DNA from: Thuidium tamariscinum | Taxonomy: Eukaryota; Streptophyta; Bryopsida; Hypnales; Thuidiaceae | Assembly: GCA_947034885.2 (NCBI GenBank) | Contig: OX344758.2 | Span: forward strand, 16,643,067-16,707,066 | Length of the DNA stretch: 64,000 nucleotides | Direction: 5' to 3' | Part shown: positions 24,107 to 35,426 of the stretch, in pieces | Layout of the letters: the number at the start of each line of letters is the position of its first letter | Position numbering within the stretch: the first letter of the stretch is position 1 | Made by a program: the position numbers and the translations under genes | Notes under the pieces: generated by a model | What the model was told of the DNA's origin: nothing | The model's input: the letters and a program-made list of their open reading frames with translations, nothing else | Databases searched by the model: none

Positions 24107-26872
24107 TTAAACCCTAAAGAACCAAGGCCATTTTTTTGCAAAAACCTCTCAAAACTGCCATTTCTGCTACATTCACTTAAAAAAATAAATAAAAATTTAT
24201 AAAGAATCTAATCTTAGTATCTTGTACTTAACTTGATTGAGATTATGTAGTAGAATTTTCATGAAGTTTGACCATATAGATTGGAAGATATGAGAATTCA
24301 AAATTCAAAAAACAAGTTTCTTTGAACTATAGTCTCTAATTTCAAATGACTTTGAATGCCATTTGTAAAAATAATTTGCATTGTAATACCTTGAATTTGT
24401 AAATTTTTGTGTTATAAAACTGAGTTGAGGGTCTACGAAAAAAATTTCATATAGAAAATACTTGATTCCCATTCTTTAAAAAATTGTTAAGTAGAAGTAG
24501 GTTTAGGATTGAAAGAAAAACTAATGGTTAATAACTTTAAGATGGGATTAATATACAATAATCCTAACAATAAGATTGTTATAGGAAGTAAACATAACCT
24601 TGTTCATCAATTTCTTTTGAAAGATTGAGAAAATTGCATTCAAAAATGAATCCTATAAGTTATTTTTTCAAAAAGATGTTTTGATTGCTTCAAAAATAAG
24701 ATTGTCCATAACTTTCTCAATATAAGTCCAAATATAATTAATCAAACCTTCACATGTGGGCATAAATATATTATTTTAAAACTAGAAAATTCAATTTGAT
24801 TTTGGCTTTTTGCAAAAGAAATTGTTTCCCGCCAAATGAAAATTTGGACTTTTGTTGTATAACTTTTGCTCCCGGTCACCAATTGAAATATCTTCACAAA
24901 GCTAATTAGTTTTTTTATCATATGAGAAAGTTTCAAAAGATTTCACCAAAAATTGAAGTCATAGGAATGTGCTTGACATTCATTTTGTCCTCTAGGGAGA
25001 CAATGGTCCTTTACGGGTTAAGGCACAAAAAGTTTCATAACTTTAGAAGATGGTTTAACCCCTAAAGGACCAACATGCCTTTTTTGGCAATATAACTATT
25101 TTGGGTAGGTACGTGTGACTAGAGATTTTCATATTTTGGGACCAAATTTTAATAGAAGGTGTAGACAAGGAATATCTTTAAAGCTCAACAATTTTCATGA
25201 CTTTTGACTGCATGGTTAAAAAGTTATCACATGATATATTGTTTATTTCTCAACTCGGGCAGTTTGGACAGATCAGGAAAAATCACTTTTTTAGAAAATA
25301 AAAATTTGAAATTGGTTTAATAGATTTATATATATGTGGAAAGCTTTGAATCATTCCATTTGGACTAATGAGTCAAAAGTTATGAAGAGTTTTAGTTTGC
25401 GGGTTGTTATAGATTCCCTACTCTAAAATAAACTTTGAAGTCCTTTATTTTTACTCAATTTTCAATATTTTTGGAAAAAAATTAAAACATTGGGTGTACG
25501 TTGTTTATTACAACATTTGAACCATTGGGATTGGCAAGTTTCAATTTCACAAATAAATTTTTAACAATTTAGTATTTTAAATCATTCTCTACTTCTTTTT
25601 ACTTACTATTTTTTTCTATATGTTGTCCAATTCCAAATGATTTGAAATTTTTTGAGCATGTAGCCAACTTGCCTTGGAGAATGAATCCAATGAAGCACTA
25701 CCATTTTGGACTCTTTTTTATGCAAATGTGAGCTTGTAAAGTGCAGCTGCCCGGATTTTCGCAACGATAAAAAAAGGATTTTTGAAACTTCAAACACTAA
25801 TATCTTGTAATCCATATGGTAAAAATTTCTGAAATTTTTTCCTTGTCTTCTCAAACATGAATACTACAAGATCCTACAGTTATATGTGTCCAAAAACAAT
25901 ATTTTCCAAATATTTGGTTCTTGTGTTAGAAATGGCAATTTTAAAGGGGTTTTTTTTTGCAAACATAGTCAAAGAACTTTAGGGGTTAATCCCTAAAGGA
26001 ATGTTATCTCCTCAAGGCGTAAAATAGATTTTAGGTAGGTTCCTATGACCTACATTTTTTATTGAAACTTTTTGAAGTTCTTCCATAAGATCAAGAAACT
26101 TATTAGCTTTGTAGGAATATAATTTTTATTTCAATTGGTGTCCAAGAGCAAAAGTTATGTCATCTTAAACATCACTTCATATCATTGAGTAGAAAATGAA
26201 AACCACAAAAACTTGAAAATAAATTAAATTTTTTAGTGGATCATATTTTTGTCTATATGTGAAGCTTTGATTCATTCCATCTAAGATAGTGATACATGTG
26301 AAAGTTATGAACAATGTTGTTTTCTATTCAATCTAAACATCTTTTTGAGAAATGACTTATAGGATTCAATTATTTGTGCAATTTTCACAATATTTCAAAA
26401 ATAATTTTTTTGACAAGGCTTATGCATTTGTTAGAACAATTTCACCATTGAAATTATGGTGTTTCAATCACATCTTAAAATATATCAATGATATATTTTT
26501 TTCTTCAATCTTGAACCTACATTTATAATGAACAAAAAACAAATGTCTATTTGATGAATCTCTTTTCCTATACTTTCAACTCCAATCTTCAACAAAAAAC
26601 TTAAATGTACAGCCCATAATACAAATTTCTTTTGCAAAAGTCATCATAAGATGTTGACCAATGTTCCAAAAAAACTTTCTTTTGACTTTAAATGCTAATA
26701 TCCAACAATTTATACAATCATGGAATTTTTTATCACATGATCTCAAACAAGTACAAGATCCTATTATTAGATTCTAAAATAATAAATCCTTTCAACTCTC
26801 TAGTATGGATTCAACAAGAGCAGTTTTAAATGTTTTTTTGACATAAAACAGGCCTTGGTCCTTCAGGATTAA
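24107..26872. mobile_element. Cluster of three ~0.9 kb TTAA-flanked elements
   Basis: Three elements, each flanked by TTAA: 24107-25021 (starts ACCCTAAAGAACCAAGG, ends CCTTTACGGG), 25055-25988 (starts CCCCTAAAGGACC, ends CTTTAGGGG) and 25985-26872 (starts TCCCTAAAGGAATG, ends GGTCCTTCAGGA). The second and third share one TTAA. Right-end interiors of the second and third match the left interior of the first on the opposite strand (for example TGCCATTTCT and GATCTTGTA landmarks), so they are copies of one family in different orientations. TTAA target sites are typical of piggyBac-like transposons. No transposase is visible, so they are non-autonomous. Confidence 0.7.
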
Positions 26873-27511
26873 AGATATTAGCTTAATGTTCATATTGTAG
26901 TTTCTCTCTCAACTTATAGACAGCCCATGCAACTTACAAAAAATTACTTACAAGAAAATGAACAAGTAATTGGTTCTTTAGATTTGGGAAAAGCTTTGAA
27001 ACTAGTATAGGTACTACACCGAAAAGCACACAAGTAAGCTCTGTAGCATATCTAATGTACTATAGAAAATAAACATCAATTTTAACACATTAGTGAAGGT
27101 CTATTAATCACAAAGCAACTTGGTTCCATAATTTCTGGCCACATTGTAAATTAGTTAAAAAATTTCAGAGAGGCAAAACATATGATGCTAAAAGTGTCAT
27201 GTAGGTGATGCCAAAAAGCATTTGATGCACATGAAGAAATGACACCGGTAGTATCAAAACATGCCACATAGAAGAAGTTAAATCCGCACAAAGTTAACCC
27301 AAAATTGACCACTTGTTCTTCAATCGAAATAGGACGATTCATGCAATCGGTAATCAACAAACCATCCAGAGGTTTAAAAAAACTCAAAATACTCGTTACT
27401 CAACTTTGAGATGGATAACTTAGGCCAGTTAGAAACCTTAAAATCCACATATAAGGAAGACCATCACGTCTGTGTACTGCAGCCCCTATCGCCCTGACAG
27501 AAAGAGCTATC

Positions 27512-28194
27512 TCACTGCCTTGCCGGAGTTCTGGCCTTCGATTTCTTCTTGGTGGCACCAGCCTTTGACACACGCAAGCTCTTGTGAACAGCAGCCAACC
27601 GGGCCAAAGAGGCAGCCTTCAAATCAGCCCTGTAGCCATTGGTGGCAACCTACATCAATGAACAACACGTAGGTTAATACTCAAAAACGAAGATGCCCAT
27701 CAACATCGAAGGTTCAATGGAAATAATGTTGTAGAACAAAGAACAATCGAAAAGGAAGGCAAGTGCATTCAACATTTCCACAATGATAGAAGTACCTGGT
27801 TCACAACGGTCTTAGCCATCTTGCGGAAATCTTTCTTCAAGAGAGAGTTGTGACGCGACTTTGCAGGCTGGTTCCTCTGCTTGGTCTTCGTGGTGGTCAA
27901 GTTCACAGACAGACCTCCAGCGGGTGCGATTGCCACAGTCTTCTTGTTCGCCAACCCTAAAAAATCCATCGAGCGAGTAAGTACAGCATTTCTAATAACT
28001 TCAGTAGCGATTCAAGTGAACCTCACACAGACGACATAGGCAGTACCTGAGTACTTGAAAGTGTTCAAGTTGTACAAGTTGTTTGGCTCTGAGCTAAATG
28101 TGATGGAGGAAGTGTTGTTTCCATTTCTCTTCACCAAGAACCTGTTGTTGTTCTTGACCAACAACCAGATCAAGTCGTCCGATACAGCCGCCAT
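27512..28194 (-). CDS. RPL28: 60S ribosomal protein eL28
   Basis: Component of the large cytosolic ribosomal subunit. Minus-strand exons 28047-28194, 27796-27956 and 27512-27649 join as 447 nt (148 residues), close to the ~143 of plant eL28. The protein starts MAAVSDDLIWLLVKNNNRFL, continues with SSEPNNLYNLNTFKYSGLANKKTV, then the basic core KQRNQPAKSRHNSLLKKDFR, and ends with Lys/Arg-rich KKKSKARTPARQ; all are eL28 landmarks. An upstream ATG at 28203 (MFRMAAV) is excluded because a splice acceptor (TGTTCAG) falls one base before the ATG at 28194. The upstream partner is a 5'UTR exon whose donor is at 28786, giving a ~590-bp leader intron as is common in plant ribosomal protein genes. Confidence 0.95.
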
Positions 28195-28935
28195 CCTGAA
28201 CATACAGTCGAATTCACAAAATCAGCGCAAAATTTACAAGCACAAAAACTAAAATTCGACCACACCGACATTATAAACGAACCCCGAATCGTGCTTCTGG
28301 ATTCCAAAATTTCTTCGCAACTACAGTGCCGTCCCGAAAAGACGACAACCTGTTTTTCCCATTCTAGGGAAAAATAGGTTAGGAGGTAGCTCTCTTCCGG
28401 GAAGGGCACTGTACAATGCCATTGCCCTAAATGAGTATAGCCTCAGGTCGAGAAAGACATAGTTCTTCAGAATAGGACATGACCAGTATCACATATTATG
28501 ACCTAAAAACAAAAAAAATGTCACGAACCCTAAAGTATACACTCGTTCAGACCTCTGCCCCGACCTCTGCTCCGACCTTGCCAATCATCCCGCTAGTATC
28601 ACTCACATTTTCAATACAGTCCCAAGAGTAAGGCACAAAAAAAATCGAAAACCCTAGAGCATCGTAAAACCCTCAACGCGAGGGCCAAAACCTCGATCAT
28701 CCGCAAAACCAAAGCACGGAAATCAATTCAGAAACCGTTTCGAAGTGTAGTAAAAGAGGAATCTGGGTAGTGAGAAGGCGACGCACCTGAAAACGCGATG
28801 GATAACGTGAGACCTGCGGCGGGCAAGAGATGGAGCGAGTCCTGCAGCGATTGCACAGACGCAAAGAGGAAGGGCTCGAACTGGGCGGCTGCCCTAAGAA
28901 CCTCCGAAATGGATGATATTATATTTCATCCATAT
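28195..28935 (-). promoter_or_regulatory. eL28 leader: 5'UTR intron, noncoding exon and promoter
   Basis: On the minus strand a donor CAG|GTGCGT lies at about 28787/28786 and the matching acceptor directly before the ATG. The intron contains a telo-box-like AAACCCTAG (28649-28657 as read on the plus strand) and a related ACCCTAAAG at about 28527; telo-boxes are frequent near plant ribosomal protein genes. Upstream of the noncoding exon, an A/T-rich ATATAATA on the minus strand near 28915-28926 could be the TATA element. Intron borders are well supported; promoter elements are inferred. Confidence 0.6.
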
Positions 28936-29116
28936 ACTGGATGTTTCATCCATCCTCGCAGAAGGGATGCAGTCAGTGATATTCAGGGTTTTTAGCCAAA
29001 TGTTCATTTTTGGAAGATTTTTAAAAATTTATACAAAGGGCATGAAAAAATTAAGTAGAAAATGAGCAAAATTTAGCCAGTTTTGGGATCACTGGATGCA
29101 GTATAACCCCCATTAG

Positions 29117-29345
29117 TAACCCCTTAGTATTGTTGCAATATTGTCTCAATGTTTACGCACTATAGTACTTTGTATTAAAAGTGTACTTTTGCGAAACAAA
29201 AACAATGCTACAACAAATCTTTTTCAATGGAAATATAGTGTTTTTTTTGAAATGGTATTGTTGCAATACTACTTTTGTATTGCAATAGTATTATTTTAGT
29301 ACTATTCTATGTAAACATTGAAGTAATATTGTTTCAATTGGGAAT
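29117..29345. mobile_element. Small fold-back MITE
   Basis: Left TTGTTGCAATATTGTCTCAA-TGTTTAC pairs with right GTAAACATTGAAGTAATATT-GTTTCAA, with an inner pair around ACTATAGTACT. No flanking duplication could be fixed. The arms differ at several positions. Confidence 0.6.
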
Positions 29346-31020
29346 TACTTTTATGATGGTCAAGCACCTTCAAATAAAGTATTCACCCTACCTTTGTGCA
29401 TCCATTGCCTTACTTGTTTGGGTATCTCAATTGAGTTACTAAGGTAGAAGCACCCAAAACCGTTAGTCTTTCTCCCCCAATCAATAAGTGGCACTAGGGG
29501 AGATTTGAGCCTTTGGAAGAATATGAATTCTCCAATATGAGGAAAGCTCTAAGAACATTGAAAATGTTGCCACAACAACAATCAAAACTTGACCAAGTGA
29601 TTCCCCCATCAAATGATATTAATTTATTAGTTATTTTAAGTAATTATTAAATATTTCAAAAATAATTTTTTAATAATTTTTTAATAATTTTTTCACATTT
29701 TTGACACATTCTGAAATTTTTGAAAAAAAAATTTATAAATTTTTTGGTAGATTCAAAAATTCAACTTGGTCTACAATATTGGAAACAGTTTCAGAGACGG
29801 ACCCTAAAACAATCTCTTGAATGCTAGAAACTCCTCTAATAATGGTTCAAATAATGTTAGCTTCTAAGCTTACAAGTGAAATCCAACCAAAGTTGCTTCA
29901 TAATTTATTTAACCTCTATACAATATTTCATGACTATTTTTTATTTTTTAATTATGAATTTATAAATACCTATTTTTATGACTGGACTCACATCCAACAA
30001 CTGTAGTAGATATATAAAATGCTCCAAATCCTATTGGTTGCTCATGAGAGCTTGTGGTAGTCTTTGGTGGAAGAAGGTGAATTAATGTTTTCTTAGGAAT
30101 ACAACAATTCAGAGCATTTCACTAAAAATAAAAAATACTAACAATATTTTTTGAATTATTTTCAATAAATTCTAAAAATATTACACCCATATTCCAAATT
30201 GGCTTCTAAAGGGCCAATCAATGTTTTTTTAGGAATAAAACAATCAAATAATTTCATTGAAAATAAAAAGTATTAACAATACTTTTTGAATTATTTTCAA
30301 ATGTGGGGATGAAAAGTAGCTTGCTACACCACCAAAACAATTTAAAATTTGATTTGTCTATACAGAATTATGGTGAAAAATATCATTTGTGATGGACAAG
30401 TAGAAATTCAAGTAGGGTAGTTTATACTAGAACAAAACATTCATCACAATGTCCGAAGGAACAAGGGCAAAGCTTGGTACATTAGATGAAATTCGATCAA
30501 CTCCAATAAAAGAAGACTGTAAGTTCCCAGACTATGGGAATAAGGGAACTACATAGTAGCAGCAATGTGAAATGGCCAAGCTTTGGCCACATCTTTTTTT
30601 TGCATTTCAAGATCTAATTTTTTTTAGAATTATTGACTTGACAAGAGTCAGACATTTTTTTCCTATTTTGGGAACAACAAGGTGAACACGCCTGAAACAT
30701 TTTGAGGGGATTGATAAATTCATGATAAAGGATAAGGAGGGGGATTTAGGGGACAATTGCTTCAAAAAATATAACTAAAGAAAATTTGGCACAAAACTCA
30801 AAGAAACCAAAATATTTTGCAACTATCTCATATAGCTTTAAAAGTCACATATTTTATATGTAACACTATGTAGATTGTAGGACAATCTTTGTATATAAGA
30901 GGGGTGGTAAAAAATAAAACAACCTAAGTTGGATATGTAAATTAGAAATAGTTGGAGTACAACCATTTCTAGTTTAGTCAAATACAGAAATTGTGTTAAA
31001 TATAGAATTCCATACCTCAT
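29346..31020. other. AT-rich intergenic DNA with a diverged duplication
   Basis: No gene is visible. A diverged direct duplication of about 100 bp is present at about 30080-30180 and 30205-30300, with shared TTAGGAATA-AACAAT and ACAATA-TTTTTGAATTATTTTCAA tracts. A fragment resembling the left end of the CATTAG family (GAAGACTGTAAGTTCCCAGA) is at about 30511-30545. Confidence 0.6.
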
Positions 31021-31935
31021 TTAACCCCTCAAGGCTAGACGACTTTTTGACAATGAATTTTTTTAATGGATTGTGCCACTTTGATACTTCTTTGCACACA
31101 AATGTGCTTGAAATTCTTAATTTCAACTATACAAAAGTGAATACTACTTTGTCTAATATACATAGAATTAATTGTAGAAAATTTTGACTAATGGATTTAT
31201 AGATTATAACAATTGTGAATGATCAACTTCATAGGCAAAAAAAAACATTTTGAAGAAAAAGCTTTTTGAGAAGATGAATAATGCTTTTTCATCCCCCCTA
31301 AGAAAATTGTTTTGAAATCTAAGGCAAATGTAATATTCTTTTATTTGAAAAATTGAAAAAAAAACAAAAAAAAACCCCTCAAATTTGTACATATTTTTGA
31401 AAAGAAGGAATACAAAGTCAAAATTGACCAAATTGGGTCCTAAGATTTAAAAAAGAATAGATATGTATAAAATGTTGAATTTAAATAATTTTTGGAACAT
31501 TTTCAAAAGAATTTGGATTCATTCTAATTATTTTCTATTCTTAATCATTGCACATTGAACCTTTTATTTTCTTTAAAGATGAAAATAAAAATTTGAAATT
31601 CTTTTCTTCAAATCTTATTCTTTCTTCAAATCTTATTTCTTAGAGAATAAAGACTCAAAATCTCAAAGAAAATATTTTTTCCATCTCTACTACTCTTTTC
31701 ATTGAAAAAACATTATATTTGCTCCCTTTTTCTACTAAACTACATTTCCTAAATAAAATTTTAAATACTTCTCATATTTAAATTATGAAAATTAAACAAT
31801 GCAAAAAGTACAAAAACTTTTTACTCTATAAGATCCTAGTTTACAAAATATTGAGATTTGTTTCACCTTGTTGAGAATTTGTCATTGAAAATTTGAAGAA
31901 GACACATTATGTCCTCTTAGTCCTTGAAGGGTTAA
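31021..31935. mobile_element. 915-bp TTAA-flanked element
   Basis: Flanked by TTAA at 31021-31024 and 31932-31935. Termini CCCCTCAAGG and CCTTGAAGGG are inverted copies. Its length matches the 24107-25021 element exactly, and the right flank TTAA-AGATATTAG is the same as that after the 26872 end. Likely an older member of the same family; the interior is diverged. Confidence 0.6.
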
Positions 31936-32053
31936 AGATATTAGATTAAATTTTTCAAATTGTTTTAACTAAAGTAATGTAAAAATTTAACCTAACTTTT
32001 GTCTCTAAATATTATTTCAGATTTCAAGTCTCAAAAAAAATTAATTAACGAAG

Positions 32054-32338
32054 CATTAGAGGATTTTTAAGGGCATTGGAAGACTGCGGGTTCCCGGACT
32101 GCGGGAACACAGTTTCTGCCGCGTGAATAGAAATCCTACGTAGTCAAGAGAGTGCCACGTCATAAATTTATTATTTTTTGAATAAAAAATTGGGCTTTTT
32201 TTTTAATATTTTAGGACCACCCAATTTTTTTTTCTTCTTTTTGGTAAATGCTAGCTTGACAACAACCAACAGTTACGGGAACAATTTCGGGGAACAATCC
32301 CGAAATGGCCCTTTGGAGGCCTCAAATCCTCTTTAATG
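32054..32338. mobile_element. CATTAG-ended MITE, copy 2
   Basis: Begins CATTAGAGGAT, then GGGCATTGGAAGACTGCGGG and a palindromic GGGTTCCCGGACTGCGGGAA. Ends with GGAACAATCCCGAAATGGCC and CTCTTTAATG. It is 285 bp and matches the 307-bp copy at 55792-56098 at both ends, including the ATCCTACGTRGTC motif. Termini are imperfect inverted repeats of about 30 bp. Confidence 0.75.
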
Positions 32339-32618
32339 TTTCAAACTAAAGATGTTTGAAAATGTCAAATAAAATGTTTCTTCTAAACCCTCTTTGAAAT
32401 TTGACCATAGCTTTTCATAGGAGATTAGAAGTCTAAAACAAATTTTTGATGACAAAATTTAGCTTCATTTCCCACATTAATTTAGTTCAAAATTTTAAAT
32501 AAAAGTTCTTTAACTATGTCTATATTACAATTGACAATTGACAATTCTATTTTTAAGACAATTTCTTTGTTCAATTTGACTCAACTATGAATAGTTGAGT
32601 TTCTATAAATCTTGATTT

Positions 32619-33338
32619 GGGTGATTGCAAGAAACACTTGTCCTATTTTGTGTCACATTGTATACTGATGTGTTTTTTGGCCATAACTTTTGTGTTCTAG
32701 CTCTGATTGACTCAAGATTTATAGGGAAGGTATTCATAACTATCATAAACCTTAAATAATTTTTTCATAATTTTCAAAAATATTTTACTATCCAAAAATA
32801 GACCCCAATTGGATGTCACACTTGGCAGTTTAGGGGTTTTTAGTGCAGGGGAATACTTTTTTTTAATGATTTTAACATGAAATTTGGATGAGATGGTCTT
32901 CTAGTAGACTTCTATCTCTCCCGGGAAGGATTTTTAAAAATAGTTAATTTTATGTGGTGTGGAGGTCTACAAAGTGAGCTCCCTTCTACTTGTATTTTGA
33001 AACATATAAAATATTATTTTGGTGGGCTTTTTGGTGAATGAACATCTCCATGAAGTTGTTGCAAATTTCCACCTTTTATTTCTTGAAAATATCTATTTTT
33101 ACTATTTTTTCCTAAGTAAAATATGAAGATATATATTTTCTGGAGGTTTGGCACTTTTCTAGTTCTCCTACTTAGAGAATTTTTCTATCCATTTCCTTTG
33201 GTGAAAACCTTCATCTTAGAGGTATACACATTATTCATATTTTTCAAATTTTTTTCAAATTAATTTTCTAATTTTAAAATACTCCCAAAAAAATCAGACG
33301 AACACAACAAATAGAACAAGTGTTTCTTGCAATCACCC
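32619..33338. mobile_element. Non-autonomous TIR element, GATTGCAAGAAACAC family, copy A
   Basis: Inverted termini GGGTGATTGCAAGAAACACT ... AGTGTTTCTTGCAATCACCC are exact over 20 bp and extend to about 35 bp with changes. The 720-bp body is flanked on both sides by ATTT (32615-32618 and 33339-33342), a possible 4-bp target duplication. No transposase frame is present. The superfamily is not recognised. Confidence 0.75.
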
Positions 33339-33342
33339 ATTT

Positions 33343-35150
33343 ATATATTTCACATAGGTTGTTTTATTTTTTTCAATCCTTCCACCACATGAAGTGCTTG
33401 TCTTCTCAATTCTAGACATACAAAATAAGTAGCTTTTGAAGCTATGTTAGAAAGGTACCCAATATTTTAATTTTTGTGAATGTACGTAATTCCAAATTTT
33501 CTAAAATTATATTTCATGATAAAGAGGAATGTAGGTGTTCAAAGTGCATGGCATTTGGTAAACTTATCTAATGTAGTTAGGTGTAGCTATTTCTAAGCTA
33601 ACGTCCTTTCATTGACTATGCCCAATTCCCTTGAATTTTGCTTGGGTGTTTGAGGCCACAAATTGATTATAATTGCCAAAGCTACAAAATTTGGGCAATT
33701 TTTTCTACACCCCTCTTCCCCCTTCCTTCACTTCTAGGGCTAGCTGAAATCTAAAACTCAATTGTTAACATTTTGAAGAGATTACTACTTGTACAAAACA
33801 AAAATTGTTGAAAAAAAAACTTTGTATGAAGATTTCTATAAAGGTAATTCTATATTAGAATTTTTTAGTATATGTTTCTTAATTTGAAATATTATAAAAA
33901 AATTTGATTATGTAGTCAACTCTATCACAAAATGAAAGCAAAGGGAATTGAAGTAGAAATGTGATATTTACTTTTACAATAGCCTTCCTAAGTTATAGCT
34001 ACTTGAAATTTGGATTTCCCTCCCCAAAAAACATTTTTTCCAAATTCAAACACTATAATTTTGCAATATATACAATTAAAAGTTCCTTATTTTTTTAATG
34101 CAATGTAATGAAATAGTCTAATATTAGATCATATAGCTAGATGTAACACGGTTTCATTTGTCTTTTGGGTGGTCCCTTACCATCTAAACAATCTATTTTG
34201 AATTATGTTTTTACTAAATTATAGTCAAAGAACTTTAGTGTTTTCAATGCTTTGCATTTTGAAAGTTGTTTGATTAAAAATAAATTTGATATAATACATA
34301 AATTATCATCTATTTCAATTAATAGTTGTAATACCTTACATTTTCATTTTTGAAACACATCTTATGTGATTTGGAAGAGTCAAATATTAAAATGCATTTA
34401 AATATGATCAAATGTCAAAAGATATTTAGAAATAGATTATTGTTATAAATCATATTTTGCAAAGTACTTATCTTGGAAGAATTAGAATATCTATTGACAC
34501 TGTATTTTTAGTTTTGATTGAATGGATGAAAATATTGGATATTGAATGGATAAAGCTTACTCATGTAAAAAACATTAGATACTTCAATATGAATGTACCC
34601 CCAAATTTGCATAATTTCAAAATTAGTAGAAGTTGAAAGCTTTTATTGCAAGGTGCACAACTTGAATGTATTTGAAAACTTCTAAAGAAATCAATATTCC
34701 AAAACAAGAGCATGCCCATATTGTCTTATTCAAATTTTATAGAAATAAATATAAAAAATTTATCTTTTAGTTTGTATTGGTTAATTTTGTGCTTCTAGAT
34801 GACTTTTAGGAAAAACTAGGGACTATAATTTGAAATGTGAATTCTAATTTTTCAAATTTTATCATTGGTGATAACTAATAAATTCTAGTGTAATTATTAG
34901 AAAGATTAATTTTCTTCACATACATAAATAGTTTTTTTAATCACATTTTCCAGCTATAATTTAATATTCAAAAAATTCATTACATATTTAATAATTTAAA
35001 TTTTAAATTAAAAGAATATAATTTCTTTTTTATAAATCACAAATTTTCAACTATGTTTAATTATTGAGCACTAAAAGCCAACAATGATCACCTTCTCAAG
35101 TCAAATAATAATAAGGATGCTAAAACCCTTATTTGGACAATTTCAGGTCC
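33343..35150. other. AT-rich intergenic DNA
   Basis: Very A/T-rich with no conserved reading frame, no clear tandem repeat and no assignable element. GC content rises from about 35150, towards the HD2 promoter. Confidence 0.6.
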
Positions 35151-35426
35151 TATCAGAACCAAGGGAATTCCAACCGATTGGGTTACCCCGCCCTTATTCA
35201 AAAAACGAATTTGAATGCGATGCTTTGACCGGATATAGCCGGTGGTAGACCTAATCACGACCGGCTAAGCTATGGCGGGCGGCCCCTAGAAGACCCTCCA
35301 GCACCAACGTTGTTACCTTACACACTACGCTGTTGCTGCACCCGTCGTTTCCGTTGCCGCGAGCTTCTCCGCTCGTAGCTCCTGCTCAGCATTATCTACG
35401 CTTCTTGTTTTCAGACATTCGTCGAA

